A stretch of 29,161 nucleotides of DNA from Saliniramus sp050485405. Its GTDB lineage: Bacteria > Pseudomonadota > Alphaproteobacteria > Rhizobiales > Beijerinckiaceae. The notes under the pieces were generated by a model. It was not told the origin of the DNA, did no database searches, and worked only from the letters and a program-made list of their open reading frames with translations. Below are positions 1 to 7,119 of the stretch, piece by piece. The stretch spans positions 1 to 29,161 of the forward strand of contig JBJHBI010000051.1 of NCBI GenBank assembly GCA_050485405.1, given 5' to 3'. The stretch's first letter is position 1; each line of letters begins with the position of its first letter. The position numbers and the translations under genes were made by a program.

Positions 1-500
1 CGCGCCACGGTCAGGAGCGGACATTTGATCTGGACGAAATGAACATCATCGCTGGAGGTGATGCCCGCCCGGCTCATCGCCTCGCGGACACCCTGCGCCA
101 CCAGTTCGACCTGCGCGGTGCGGCCGAACTCCTCCGGAAGGAGATCGCGCGTCACCACGGACGCCATGGCGAGTGCTCGCGGCGCCGTCTGCGGTCGATC
201 GCTGTCGTCAATGACCTCGAACACGATCCAGTGCGGCGTCAATGCGCCCTCGGTCCCGCCCGACATCACCAGCGAGATCCCGGCGAGGGCCGCCTCGTCG
301 AGATGCGTCGCCAGCAGATGACGCAGGGACTGGGTGGCGTAGCCGCGCGAGAAGTCGTTGACGCAGCCGTTACCCTCGGTCTTGCCGAGAATGGCGATGA
401 TGCGCGCGGGAACGATGATCCCCGCCGCGATGGCTTTCGCGATCGCCGAAACGTCTCCGGGATCGCTCATCGGGAAACGGTGTACGACGGCTTCACGCAT
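1..500 (-). CDS. Cyanuric acid hydrolase / barbiturase family ring-opening amidohydrolase (3' end outside window)
   Basis: This is the N-terminal 166 residues of a ring-opening amidohydrolase (AtzD/TrzD/barbiturase family). The family opens cyanuric acid to carboxybiuret, or barbituric acid to ureidomalonate. The family is built from three homologous domains, each giving one Ser-Lys dyad. Domain 1 is intact here, with K40 in KTEGNG, R52 in the SRGYA stretch and S80 in MSGGTEG. Domain 2 begins before the window edge and shows its lysine, K159, in QIKCPLLT. The ATG at 498-500 lies 8 nt inside the end of the preceding gene, so translation is probably coupled. Co-location with BiuH and allophanate hydrolase makes cyanuric acid the likely substrate. 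Barbiturase activity cannot be excluded because domain 3 is missing. Confidence 0.93.
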   Translation of the reverse strand, partial: MREAVVHRFPMSDPGDVSAIAKAIAAGIIVPARIIAILGKTEGNGCVNDFSRGYATQSLRHLLATHLDEAALAGISLVMSGGTEGALTPHWIVFEVIDDSDRPQTAPRALAMASVVTRDLLPEEFGRTAQVELVAQGVREAMSRAGITSSDDVHFVQIKCPLLTVA

Positions 501-909
501 CAGGAGCCACTCCCTCGCGGGCGGCCATATAGGCGCGCCAGCCGCCATGGGCGGTGATGTCTTGCGCTCCCTCCAGACCCGTCGGTTCCACGAGGAAACC
601 CTTCGGGCGGGTATCGTCGGCGAGTTCGAGTGTTCCGATGCACAAGGGCGCGGGTATGGTGCAGACGAAATCCGCGAATCCTTCGCCCGGCAAGGTCCAG
701 ACCTCGGTCGCGATGGCGCCGCCTCCCTCGCCGACGCGCAGGAGCCCCGGTCGGAACGGTGGGCCGCCGACGAGGCTGTAGAGCCGGTAGAGCGGCTTCG
801 TCGAGACGGCGCGGGACAATACACCGCCGCGCTGCTGCAATTCGTGATTCAGCGCCATCCCGCTCAGATGTGCGCCGACCACGACGAGTTCGAACCGCCT
901 GTCGCTCAT
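493..909 (-). CDS. atzF: Allophanate hydrolase C-terminal domain as a separate protein
   Basis: This 138-residue protein corresponds to the C-terminal domain of AtzF/urea amidolyase-type allophanate hydrolases. In fused enzymes that domain follows the amidase and is thought to decarboxylate the N-carboxycarbamate intermediate. Recognisable segments are VVGAHLSGMALNHEL near the N-terminus, YRLYSLVGG, the IPAPLCIGTLELADD stretch and the final DITAHGGWRAY. It starts with ATG at 907-909, overlapping the TGA of the amidase gene as ATGA. It has its own ribosome binding site (AAGGGAGCC), so this is a genuine split into two coupled genes and not a sequencing frameshift. The two products presumably work as partners. 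It overlaps the ring-opening amidohydrolase downstream by 8 nt. Confidence 0.9.
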   Translation of the reverse strand: MSDRRFELVVVGAHLSGMALNHELQQRGGVLSRAVSTKPLYRLYSLVGGPPFRPGLLRVGEGGGAIATEVWTLPGEGFADFVCTIPAPLCIGTLELADDTRPKGFLVEPTGLEGAQDITAHGGWRAYMAAREGVAPDA

Positions 910-2333
910 GCCGCAAGGCTCCCTTCATGACCACCGAAACCCGGAAAGAGCTTTTGGGCGAGTTCGGCAATCGCCCGGTCGCGCCCGCGTGGTGCGATCA
1001 GGGTCACGCCCGCCGGCAAGTCGTCATGGCGAAACGGTCCGGGCACCGCGATCGCACACATGTCGAGGAGATTGACGAAATTCGTATAGGTGCCGAGACG
1101 CGCATTCGGCCCCAGCGGGTCCGCCTGCAATTCGGCGAGCGTGGGAAAGATCGGCACCGTCGGCACGACCAGCGCGTCGACTTCGCTCCAGATCCGGTCC
1201 GCCTCGCGGGCGAAGGCCTTGAGGCGGTGCATGGCATCGAAGAGATCGGCCGCACTGTAGCGCTGCGCGCCGTCGATGATGGCGCGCGTGGTGGGGTGCA
1301 TCGCATCCGCACGGGTTTCGAAGAAGCGCCCCACCGCCACCCGCCGCTCCGCGACGAAGGGGCCGTCATAGAGCAGCTTCGCAGATGCCAGCAGGGGCGA
1401 GATATCGATATCGGGTGACAGCGTCACGCCGGATCCCGCAAGCATTTCGAGCGCCCGCTCCCAGGCCGCTTGCGCCGCGTCATCACCGAAAAATTCGATA
1501 TCGGCGGCGCGTGGAAGGCCGAGGCGCGCGATCCGTGAATCCGAAACCGCAGGCATTTGCCGCGAGAACGGATCGGCCTCGTCATAAACGCAGGCGACAT
1601 CGAAGACACGGCGCGCATCCGCCACGCCGAGCGCGAAGACCGAGACGCAATCGAGGCTGCGGCATGCGGGCACGACGCCGCGCGTCGACAGGGCGCCGAT
1701 GCTCGGCTTCAGGCCGACGAGATTGTTGAAGGCCGCCGGAACCCGTCCCGAACCCGCCGTATCGGTTCCCAGCGAGAAACTCGCAAGACCTCGCGCCACC
1801 GCGACGGCGGAGCCCGAGCTCGATCCGCCGGGGACGCGTGCCGCGTCGAAAGGGTTGCGCGGTACGGGATAGGGAGTGCGCACACCCACGAGCCCGGTCG
1901 CGAACTGATCGAGATTGCTCTTGCCCACGAGGATCGCGCCCGCCGCCATGAGGTGCTCGACGACCGGCGCGGTCCGGTCCGGCACATAGGCGAATTCCGG
2001 GCAGCCCGCGCTCGTCTCCATACCAGCGACGTCGATATTGTCCTTGACGACGAAGGGTATTCCCCAGAGCGGGTAGCGCTCGGGATCGAAACGCCCGAGG
2101 CGGGCGAGCGCGTCGTCGCGATCGGCGCGCGCGGGACGGCTGATGAATATTCCCGGATCATCGACCCGGTCGATCCGCGCATCGATCTCCGCAAACAGGC
2201 CCGCCGGCGTCTCCCCCGCGCGGTAGCGGTCATGGAGCGCGGTGATGCTCATCGGATGCTCGGGCAGCGGATATATCGCAGACGAAGCGGGTTGCCGCGA
2301 AGGGGACGCGACGGGGATTGTCGAAACAGACAT
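906..2333 (-). CDS. atzF: Allophanate hydrolase, amidase domain
   Basis: This is an amidase-signature enzyme matching the N-terminal domain of AtzF. The family deaminates allophanate, the last step of cyanuric acid and biuret breakdown. Counting from the ATG at 2331-2333 (475 residues), the Ser-cisSer-Lys triad is visible as K97 (FVVKDNI), S171 (PGGSSSGS) and S195 (GTDTAGSGR). The spacing matches my memory of AtzF (K91/S165/S189). The C-terminal domain is encoded by the next gene. The start is uncertain: a TTG at 2361-2363 and an ATG at 2250-2252 are also in frame, and none has a clear ribosome binding site. The 2252 start would still keep the whole amidase fold. It lies 39 nt after biuH in the same operon. 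Confidence 0.9.
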   Translation of the reverse strand: MSVSTIPVASPSRQPASSAIYPLPEHPMSITALHDRYRAGETPAGLFAEIDARIDRVDDPGIFISRPARADRDDALARLGRFDPERYPLWGIPFVVKDNIDVAGMETSAGCPEFAYVPDRTAPVVEHLMAAGAILVGKSNLDQFATGLVGVRTPYPVPRNPFDAARVPGGSSSGSAVAVARGLASFSLGTDTAGSGRVPAAFNNLVGLKPSIGALSTRGVVPACRSLDCVSVFALGVADARRVFDVACVYDEADPFSRQMPAVSDSRIARLGLPRAADIEFFGDDAAQAAWERALEMLAGSGVTLSPDIDISPLLASAKLLYDGPFVAERRVAVGRFFETRADAMHPTTRAIIDGAQRYSAADLFDAMHRLKAFAREADRIWSEVDALVVPTVPIFPTLAELQADPLGPNARLGTYTNFVNLLDMCAIAVPGPFRHDDLPAGVTLIAPRGRDRAIAELAQKLFPGFGGHEGSLAA

Positions 2334-2372
2334 GACAAACGGCTTTCGATCTGGGGGAGGCAAACGGATTAC

Positions 2373-3050
2373 TCAGGCGAGTCCCGCGATGAACTGCTCG
2401 CTCGTCGCCGTCGCGCCGAAGACCCCGCCCTGCTTGCGGATCATGCTGAGCGCGGCGAGATGGTTCTCGTAGGCGGTCGCGCCGCAGCAATCTTCGAGGA
2501 GCAGACATTCGAAGCCGCGATCATTGGCTTCGCGCATGGTGGTGTGAACGCAGACGTCGGTGGTGATGCCCGTCAGGACGATGTTGCGGATACCGCGCCG
2601 GTGCAGGACGAGTTCGAGATCGGTTGCATAGAACGAACCCTTGCCGGGCTTGTCGATCACCACTTCGCCGGGAAGCGGCGCGAGCTCGGGAATGATCTCC
2701 CAGCCGGGTTCGCCCCGCACGAGGATCTTGCCGCAGGGTCCGGGATCGCCGATCCCCGCGCCGATCCGCCGGGATCGCCAGCTCTTGTTCTCCGGCAGGT
2801 CCGACAGGTCGGGCCGATGCCCCTCACGCGTATGCAGCACCGGAAAACCCGCTTCGCGCATCGCCGCCATGACGCGACGGATCGGCTCGATCGGTGCGCG
2901 TGTGAGCGAGAGGTCGTATCCCATCGCGTCGACATAGCCGCCTTTGCCGCAGAAATCCGTCTGCATGTCGATGACGATCAGGCAGGTCGTCTGCGGTGAG
3001 AGTGAGCCGTCGAACGGCCAGGGATAGGGGTCAGCCGGGATCGTCTTCAT
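2373..3050 (-). CDS. biuH: Biuret amidohydrolase (cysteine hydrolase, isochorismatase-like)
   Basis: This 225-residue cysteine hydrolase of the isochorismatase-like family converts biuret to allophanate and ammonia. The catalytic triad is visible as D28 (VIDMQTDF), K134 (VIDKPGKGSF) and C167 (TTDVCVHTT). The sequence is strongly reminiscent of Rhizobium leguminosarum BiuH along its length, for example ADPYPWP at the N-terminus, GAGIGDPGPCG, RGEPGW and TMREANDRG. The triad spacing agrees with D36/K142/C175 as I recall them for that enzyme. The ATG at 3048-3050 follows GGAGACGAAAGC. Longer in-frame starts exist but would run through the regulator gene. It overlaps the end of the GntR gene by 20 nt, so the two are probably translated from one message. 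Confidence 0.94.
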   Translation of the reverse strand: MKTIPADPYPWPFDGSLSPQTTCLIVIDMQTDFCGKGGYVDAMGYDLSLTRAPIEPIRRVMAAMREAGFPVLHTREGHRPDLSDLPENKSWRSRRIGAGIGDPGPCGKILVRGEPGWEIIPELAPLPGEVVIDKPGKGSFYATDLELVLHRRGIRNIVLTGITTDVCVHTTMREANDRGFECLLLEDCCGATAYENHLAALSMIRKQGGVFGATATSEQFIAGLA

Positions 3051-3873
3051 GCTTTCGTCTCCGATTGGTCTTCGGAGACGTCTTGGCAAGGAGTGTGCCA
3101 GTCGCGTTCGGGCCGGACGCGACCCGGCCCTGCGCGACGACCGGGCCGGCATGCGCGCGATCGGTGTTCAACACCACCACCTTCTCGCCGGTGATGATCT
3201 CGAGGGAGAGCAGGATGTGCTCACGCAGCAAAGCGCAGGCCTCGTCGGCGCGACGCGCGATCGCGGCATCGGCAATGGGTTTGTGCTGGGCCACGAGAGG
3301 CGGATGCGCGGTCGTGGGCGCGTTCATCACGTAACGGTACCGGTCGGACAGGACACGCAGGGTTTCGCACGATTGCAGCAACCATTCCGATCCGCATCCC
3401 GTGACGAGCGAGAGGTGGAATTCACGGTGCCGCCCCATCCAGTTTCTGAGGTTTTCCGTGGTATCTTCCGCAGCCAGCCTCTCCTGGGCCCGGGTAAGTT
3501 TGTGGAACGATGCGACCACGCCCGCCTCCCAGTCCTCGTCCCCGTTCTCGATCGACAGCCTGAGGGCCGCGGTCTCGATTTCGAGCCGGGCGATGCTGAT
3601 ATCCATCAGGTGGGGCAACGATGCCTGGATGACGCGATAGCCGCTATTGGGCGTGAACTCGACGAGCCGCTCGCCGGTAAGCCGGGCGAGAGCCTCCCGC
3701 AGGGTGGAAACGCTCGTGCCGTAACGCTCGGAGAGCGCCCGGAAACGCAGTTGCTCCGACGAGCCGAAGTAGCCGCCGAGAATGTCGCTGCGCAGGCGAT
3801 CCACGATGTTCGTGAGGGCCAGATCGGCCCCGCTGCCGGAGGTGGGCGCCCCTTTGCCCGCGCTCTTTTTCAT
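3031..3873 (-). CDS. GntR-family (FadR/FCD subfamily) transcriptional regulator
   Basis: This 280-residue protein has an N-terminal winged helix-turn-helix at about residues 20-85 (LRFRALSERYGTSVSTLREA). A helical FCD-type effector domain follows to about residue 230, including RHREFHLSLV and a late HILLS helix. Such proteins bind small carboxylates or related metabolites and usually repress neighbouring catabolic genes. The last 45-50 residues are a low-complexity basic tail beyond the normal domain. The ATG is preceded by AAGGAACC. It is the first gene of the cyanuric acid operon and faces the sigma-54-type promoter of the divergent operon across 279 nt, so it may control one or both. The effector is unknown; biuret or cyanuric acid would be reasonable guesses. 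Confidence 0.9.
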   Translation of the reverse strand: MKKSAGKGAPTSGSGADLALTNIVDRLRSDILGGYFGSSEQLRFRALSERYGTSVSTLREALARLTGERLVEFTPNSGYRVIQASLPHLMDISIARLEIETAALRLSIENGDEDWEAGVVASFHKLTRAQERLAAEDTTENLRNWMGRHREFHLSLVTGCGSEWLLQSCETLRVLSDRYRYVMNAPTTAHPPLVAQHKPIADAAIARRADEACALLREHILLSLEIITGEKVVVLNTDRAHAGPVVAQGRVASGPNATGTLLAKTSPKTNRRRKHEDDPG

Positions 3874-3991
3874 CGAATCGGTTCCTTGCGATCAACCACT
3901 AAAACGTATCGTGGATCCTATGCCATGTGTTCAAAATTTCGGCAAACGAAAAATTATTGAGCATTATAATGATTACCGAATAAACGATAAA

Positions 3992-4020
3992 TGTTCGATG
4001 ATTTTATATTTTCTCGAACA
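3992..4020. promoter_or_regulatory. Inverted repeat TGTTCGA-N15-TCGAACA, candidate operator
   Basis: Perfect 7-bp arms (3992-3998 and 4014-4020) flank a 15-nt AT-only-biased spacer. The repeat lies between the two divergent operons, about 90 nt upstream of the sigma-54-like element. That distance suits an enhancer-binding protein or the GntR regulator. Its owner is not shown by the sequence. Confidence 0.45.
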
Positions 4021-4106
4021 CGTTTCCTCTCCGACGCCCCGGTGGATTGTTGCGCCGCAATCGTTTGTGCCGCGCCGCACGAGAATCTGCGGCTCGCCGC
4101 GCGATC

Positions 4107-4122
4107 TGGCACGAAGCTTGAT
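4107..4122 (+). promoter_or_regulatory. Sigma-54 (RpoN) promoter candidate, -24/-12
   Basis: The sequence TGGCACGAAGCTTGAT matches the RpoN consensus TGGCACG-N4-TTGCW except for A in place of C in the -12 GC. The GG at 4108-4109 and the -12 G at 4120 have the strict consensus spacing. Predicted transcription would start near 4132-4134, leaving a leader of about 20 nt with the ribosome binding site GGGAGAG before the GTG start at 4153. An RpoN promoter fits nitrogen-limited expression of this operon. No enhancer-binding protein is encoded in the window. Confidence 0.6.
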
Positions 4123-4152
4123 TGAAGGAATGCGGGTATCGGGAGAGCGTCC

Positions 4153-5238
4153 GTGTTCGAAAGCTTCGTCCATACGATCGCAATGCAAGGGCCGGCGGAC
4201 ATATCCGGACTCGTCGATCTGTTCGACGAACACGGGGTCGACCCGGCGCAGATCATCGGCGTCATCGCGCAAACCGAGGGCGACGGCCATGCTCGCGGCT
4301 ATTGCGCGCTGCGCCTCTCCCTGCTTCTGGCCGAAAGGCTGGATTGCCCGGTCGCCGAGATCTCCGCACGCATACCCTTGCTGATGATCGGCGGCACCGC
4401 CGGATTGATGTCGCCGCACATGACCGTGTTCTGTCGACGGCCGGTCTCGGCGGACGGGGCTCGCGCGATTCCGGATCGCACATCGCGGGTACTCGCCGTC
4501 GGTACGGCGATGAGCGCTCCGCTGCGCGAATCCGAGCTGGGGCGTATCGCACAGGTGGAAGCGGCATGCGACGCCGTTCGGGCGGCGATGCATGACGCAG
4601 GAATCGACGACCCGGATGACGTCGCCTGCGTCGAGATCAAATGCCCCAACGGTGACGGCAGCGATCCCGCGACCGGTCCCCGCAGCAGGGGAGCCTCGGC
4701 GCTCGGCGCCGCGATCGCCCTCGGCGAGATCCGCCGCGATCAGGTGGACGACGCCGCGATACTTGCAGACCAAACCCTCTTCACGTCGCGGGCCTCGGCC
4801 TCGAGCGGGACCGAACTGACCGATATCAGGGTCATCGTCGTCGGCAATCGCTCCGGCAGCCCGGGTGACCTCGTCGCGGGCTGCGGCGTGATGCGCGACG
4901 CCCTCGATCTCGGCGGCGCCCATGACGCCTTCCGCAATGCCGGACTTCGCCTGGTCGACGGAATCGTGCCGGCGGAGGATCGGCACCGCGTCGCGTCGGT
5001 CTTCGTCAATGCCGGCGCCGATTACGTGCCGACCTGCCGCGGCCGGCGCCACACCATGCGCTCAGACGCACTCACCCAGTATTCCGGCCATCTCGCCAAG
5101 GCCGTGGCCCACGCCCAGGTGGCCGGCATCGCCGGCACCCCGCTCGTTCTCGGCAATGCCGGTGCCGAACACCAGGGGCCGCCGGGCGGAAACCTCGTCT
5201 GCGTCATCGCACGCAAAAGCTCGGGAGCAGGCGCATGA
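4153..5238 (+). CDS. Divergent ring-opening amidohydrolase (AtzD/barbiturase family) with only the middle Ser-Lys dyad
   Basis: This 361-residue protein has the full three-domain layout of cyanuric acid hydrolase/barbiturase. Aligned by eye, dyad 1 is lost (Q40 for Lys, I79 for Ser in MIGGTAG). Dyad 2 is kept (K163 in EIKCP, S217 in RASASSG). Dyad 3 is lost (N286 for Lys, N335 for Ser before AGAEHQGP). The substrate-clamping arginines look conserved: R48, R179 and R298 (RGRRHTM). About 16 residues normally after the domain-2 KCP motif seem to be missing, judged from memory of AtzD. The middle dyad is the one reported as catalytic in Azorhizobium cyanuric acid hydrolase, so activity is plausible, but the substrate probably differs. 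It starts with GTG behind GGGAGAG and overlaps the permease gene as ATGA. Confidence 0.88.
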   Translation: MFESFVHTIAMQGPADISGLVDLFDEHGVDPAQIIGVIAQTEGDGHARGYCALRLSLLLAERLDCPVAEISARIPLLMIGGTAGLMSPHMTVFCRRPVSADGARAIPDRTSRVLAVGTAMSAPLRESELGRIAQVEAACDAVRAAMHDAGIDDPDDVACVEIKCPNGDGSDPATGPRSRGASALGAAIALGEIRRDQVDDAAILADQTLFTSRASASSGTELTDIRVIVVGNRSGSPGDLVAGCGVMRDALDLGGAHDAFRNAGLRLVDGIVPAEDRHRVASVFVNAGADYVPTCRGRRHTMRSDALTQYSGHLAKAVAHAQVAGIAGTPLVLGNAGAEHQGPPGGNLVCVIARKSSGAGA

Positions 5239-6002
5239 CCGCCGCACAGAATCTCACGAACGCGATCTGGCGCCCGGCCGTGTTCATTCTCGGGCTGCTT
5301 CTCTTCTGGGAAGCCGCCTGCGCGGCCTTCAACGTGCCACGTTTCGTGGTGCCGCGCCCGAGCGCGATCTTCTCGATGTTCCTCACGCATTTCGATACGA
5401 TCATCCATCACGGTCGCCAGACGATGATGACGACGCTGATCGGCTTCGCGCTGGGTACGAGCATCGGCTTCGTTCTGGGGGTGGCGCTCGGCGCGTCGAC
5501 ACGCCTCTACAACACCGTGTTTCCCACCTTGGTCGGAATCAACAGCATTCCCAAAGTCGCCTTCGTGCCCCTGCTGGTGCTGTGGGCCGGGATCGGGACC
5601 GCCCCTGCCATCCTGACATCGGCCATCATCGTGATCTTCCCCATCGCCGTGATCGTCTCCGGTGCGGTCGCGACGATGGATACCGAGCTGCGCGACGTGC
5701 TGCGCTCGCTGGGATCCTCGCGCATCGACGTGCTCCACAAGGTCGCGATACCGCAGGCCATGCCGCAATTCTTCGCCTCGCTGAAGATCGCGATCACCCT
5801 CGCCTTCGTCGGCACGATCCTCTCGGAATCCATCGCTGCCAACCGGGGGCTCGGCTACATGATGAACCGCGCCGCGTCAGATTTCCAAGTAGAACTCGTA
5901 TTCAGCGGGCTCTTATCCTTATCTGCCGCCGGTATATTTCTGTATTTTATTGCAGTCATGATCGAAAAATACTTTGTCGGATGGGCTTATCGACGGGATT
6001 GA
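5235..6002 (+). CDS. NitT/TauT-type ABC transporter permease (first of two)
   Basis: This is a 255-residue inner-membrane permease with about six hydrophobic segments. The cytoplasmic EAA-type loop reads LRSLGSSRIDVLHKVAIPQAMP at about residues 155-176 and would contact the ATPase. The family (SsuC/TauC/ThiX-like) imports sulfonates, nitrate, pyrimidine precursors and similar small molecules. It is translationally coupled to the ring-opening amidohydrolase (ATGA). The operon also carries a second permease, so the channel may be a heterodimer. The last 120 nt (about 5880-6000) use codons such as TTA, ATA, ATT and AAA, unlike the GC-rich remainder. Confidence 0.9.
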   Translation: MTAAQNLTNAIWRPAVFILGLLLFWEAACAAFNVPRFVVPRPSAIFSMFLTHFDTIIHHGRQTMMTTLIGFALGTSIGFVLGVALGASTRLYNTVFPTLVGINSIPKVAFVPLLVLWAGIGTAPAILTSAIIVIFPIAVIVSGAVATMDTELRDVLRSLGSSRIDVLHKVAIPQAMPQFFASLKIAITLAFVGTILSESIAANRGLGYMMNRAASDFQVELVFSGLLSLSAAGIFLYFIAVMIEKYFVGWAYRRD

Positions 6003-6066
6003 CCAGGGAGGCAACGCACAAAAGCGGGAAAAACAACGCATCTACCCAGAGACTGGAGACAGGAAC

Positions 6067-7107
6067 ATGGCATATCACTTCCCCCTGAAGAGGCTCGCCG
6101 CAGCCGCCTTCGCCACAATGGTACTCGGAACGAGCGTACAGGCTGCGGATCTGGAGAGCCTCCCCTTCACCCTGAACTGGAGATTGTCGGGCTCGCATGC
6201 CCCCATTTTCCTGGCGGTGGACAAGGGCTTCTTCGCCGAAGAGGGGCTCGATCCCGACATCGTCGCGGGCGATGGATCGGCCAATGTCGTGAACCGTCTC
6301 GCGAGCGGTTCCTGGAATATCGGCATCGGCGACATCGCCTCGGTCATCCACTTCAACACCCTCAATCCGGAGCAGCGGGTCCTCGCGATCTATAACCAGA
6401 CTCCGGCCGACCTGACCGTCGTCGCTCTGGCCGGCAACGGGATCGAGGAAGCCTCCGATCTGATCGGCAAGACGATCGGTGCGCCCGTCGGCGATACGGC
6501 GTTCAAGATGTGGCCGGCTTTCGCGGCGGCGACGGGTATCGGCGACGACGATGTCACCTGGGAACACATGGCCGCCAACATCCGTGAAGCGATGCTTTTG
6601 CAAGGGCGCGTCGACGCGATCACGGCGAACGAGGGTACCGCCTATTTCAACCTGAAGGGATCGAACGTTCCCGATGAGGACATGGTCTTCATCAGGTATT
6701 CCGAGAACGGCGTGAATCTCGTCAATATCGGCCTGATGGTCAACGAGAGCTTCGCACAGGAGCGTCCGGAACTCGTGCGCAGCGTCGTGCGTGCCGTTCA
6801 TCGGGGCTATGTCGCCGCCATGGAGGACCCGCAGGCCGCGATCGACGCGCTGATGGCCCGTGATCCGCTGCTCAACCGGGAAATCGAGGTGGAGCGCTAC
6901 CAGTACATGGTCACCCGCATGATCGGGCAGCCGGACGCGCTGGAAGGCGGGCTGGGATATTACAGCGAAGCGACGATTGCACAGTCGATCTCGATCATCG
7001 CCGCTGCGGAGGGCCTCTCGCATGAAATCACCCCGTCGGAGGTGATCGACATGAGCTTCCTGCCTCCTGCCGAAGAGCGTGAGATCCCCGCCTTCACCGC
7101 GAACTGA
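6067..7107 (+). CDS. ABC transporter substrate-binding protein, NMT1/THI5-like
   Basis: This 346-residue periplasmic binding protein has a Sec signal peptide ending near VQA-A (residues 24-27). The mature N-terminus shows FTLNWRLSGSH followed by FLAVDKGFFAEEGLDP. That layout is typical of the NMT1/THI5-like group in the NitT/TauT importers, several of which bind pyrimidines or other planar N-compounds. The ATG at 6067 has GGAGAC and AGGA upstream; an earlier in-frame ATG at 5974 would overlap the permease and bury the signal peptide. It forms an importer with the flanking permeases and the ATPase. The ligand is not determined by the sequence; a cyclic ureide would suit the neighbouring enzymes. 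Confidence 0.9.
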   Translation: MAYHFPLKRLAAAAFATMVLGTSVQAADLESLPFTLNWRLSGSHAPIFLAVDKGFFAEEGLDPDIVAGDGSANVVNRLASGSWNIGIGDIASVIHFNTLNPEQRVLAIYNQTPADLTVVALAGNGIEEASDLIGKTIGAPVGDTAFKMWPAFAAATGIGDDDVTWEHMAANIREAMLLQGRVDAITANEGTAYFNLKGSNVPDEDMVFIRYSENGVNLVNIGLMVNESFAQERPELVRSVVRAVHRGYVAAMEDPQAAIDALMARDPLLNREIEVERYQYMVTRMIGQPDALEGGLGYYSEATIAQSISIIAAAEGLSHEITPSEVIDMSFLPPAEEREIPAFTAN

Positions 7108-7119
7108 GGAGCGTCGACC

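Larger units (their letters stand above)
3874..4152. promoter_or_regulatory. Divergent intergenic regulatory region, AT-rich core
   Basis: This 279-nt spacer separates the cyanuric acid operon (leftward) from the transporter/monooxygenase operon (rightward). Its centre, about 3930-4020, is strikingly AT-rich compared with the rest of the window. It includes the self-complementary ATTATAAT at 3963-3970. The right half returns to high GC and holds short inverted repeats, TTGCG-C-CGCAA at 4050-4060 and GTGC-N6-GCAC at 4067-4080, followed by the sigma-54-like promoter. I could not assign a confident -35/-10 pair for the leftward operon. Confidence 0.6.

Noticed and set aside
4057..4072. A leftward sigma-54-like element (GGCACAAACGATTGC on the minus strand) facing the cyanuric acid operon
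   Set aside because: The spacing between the GG and GC elements is one base longer than the strict consensus, and the first T is missing.
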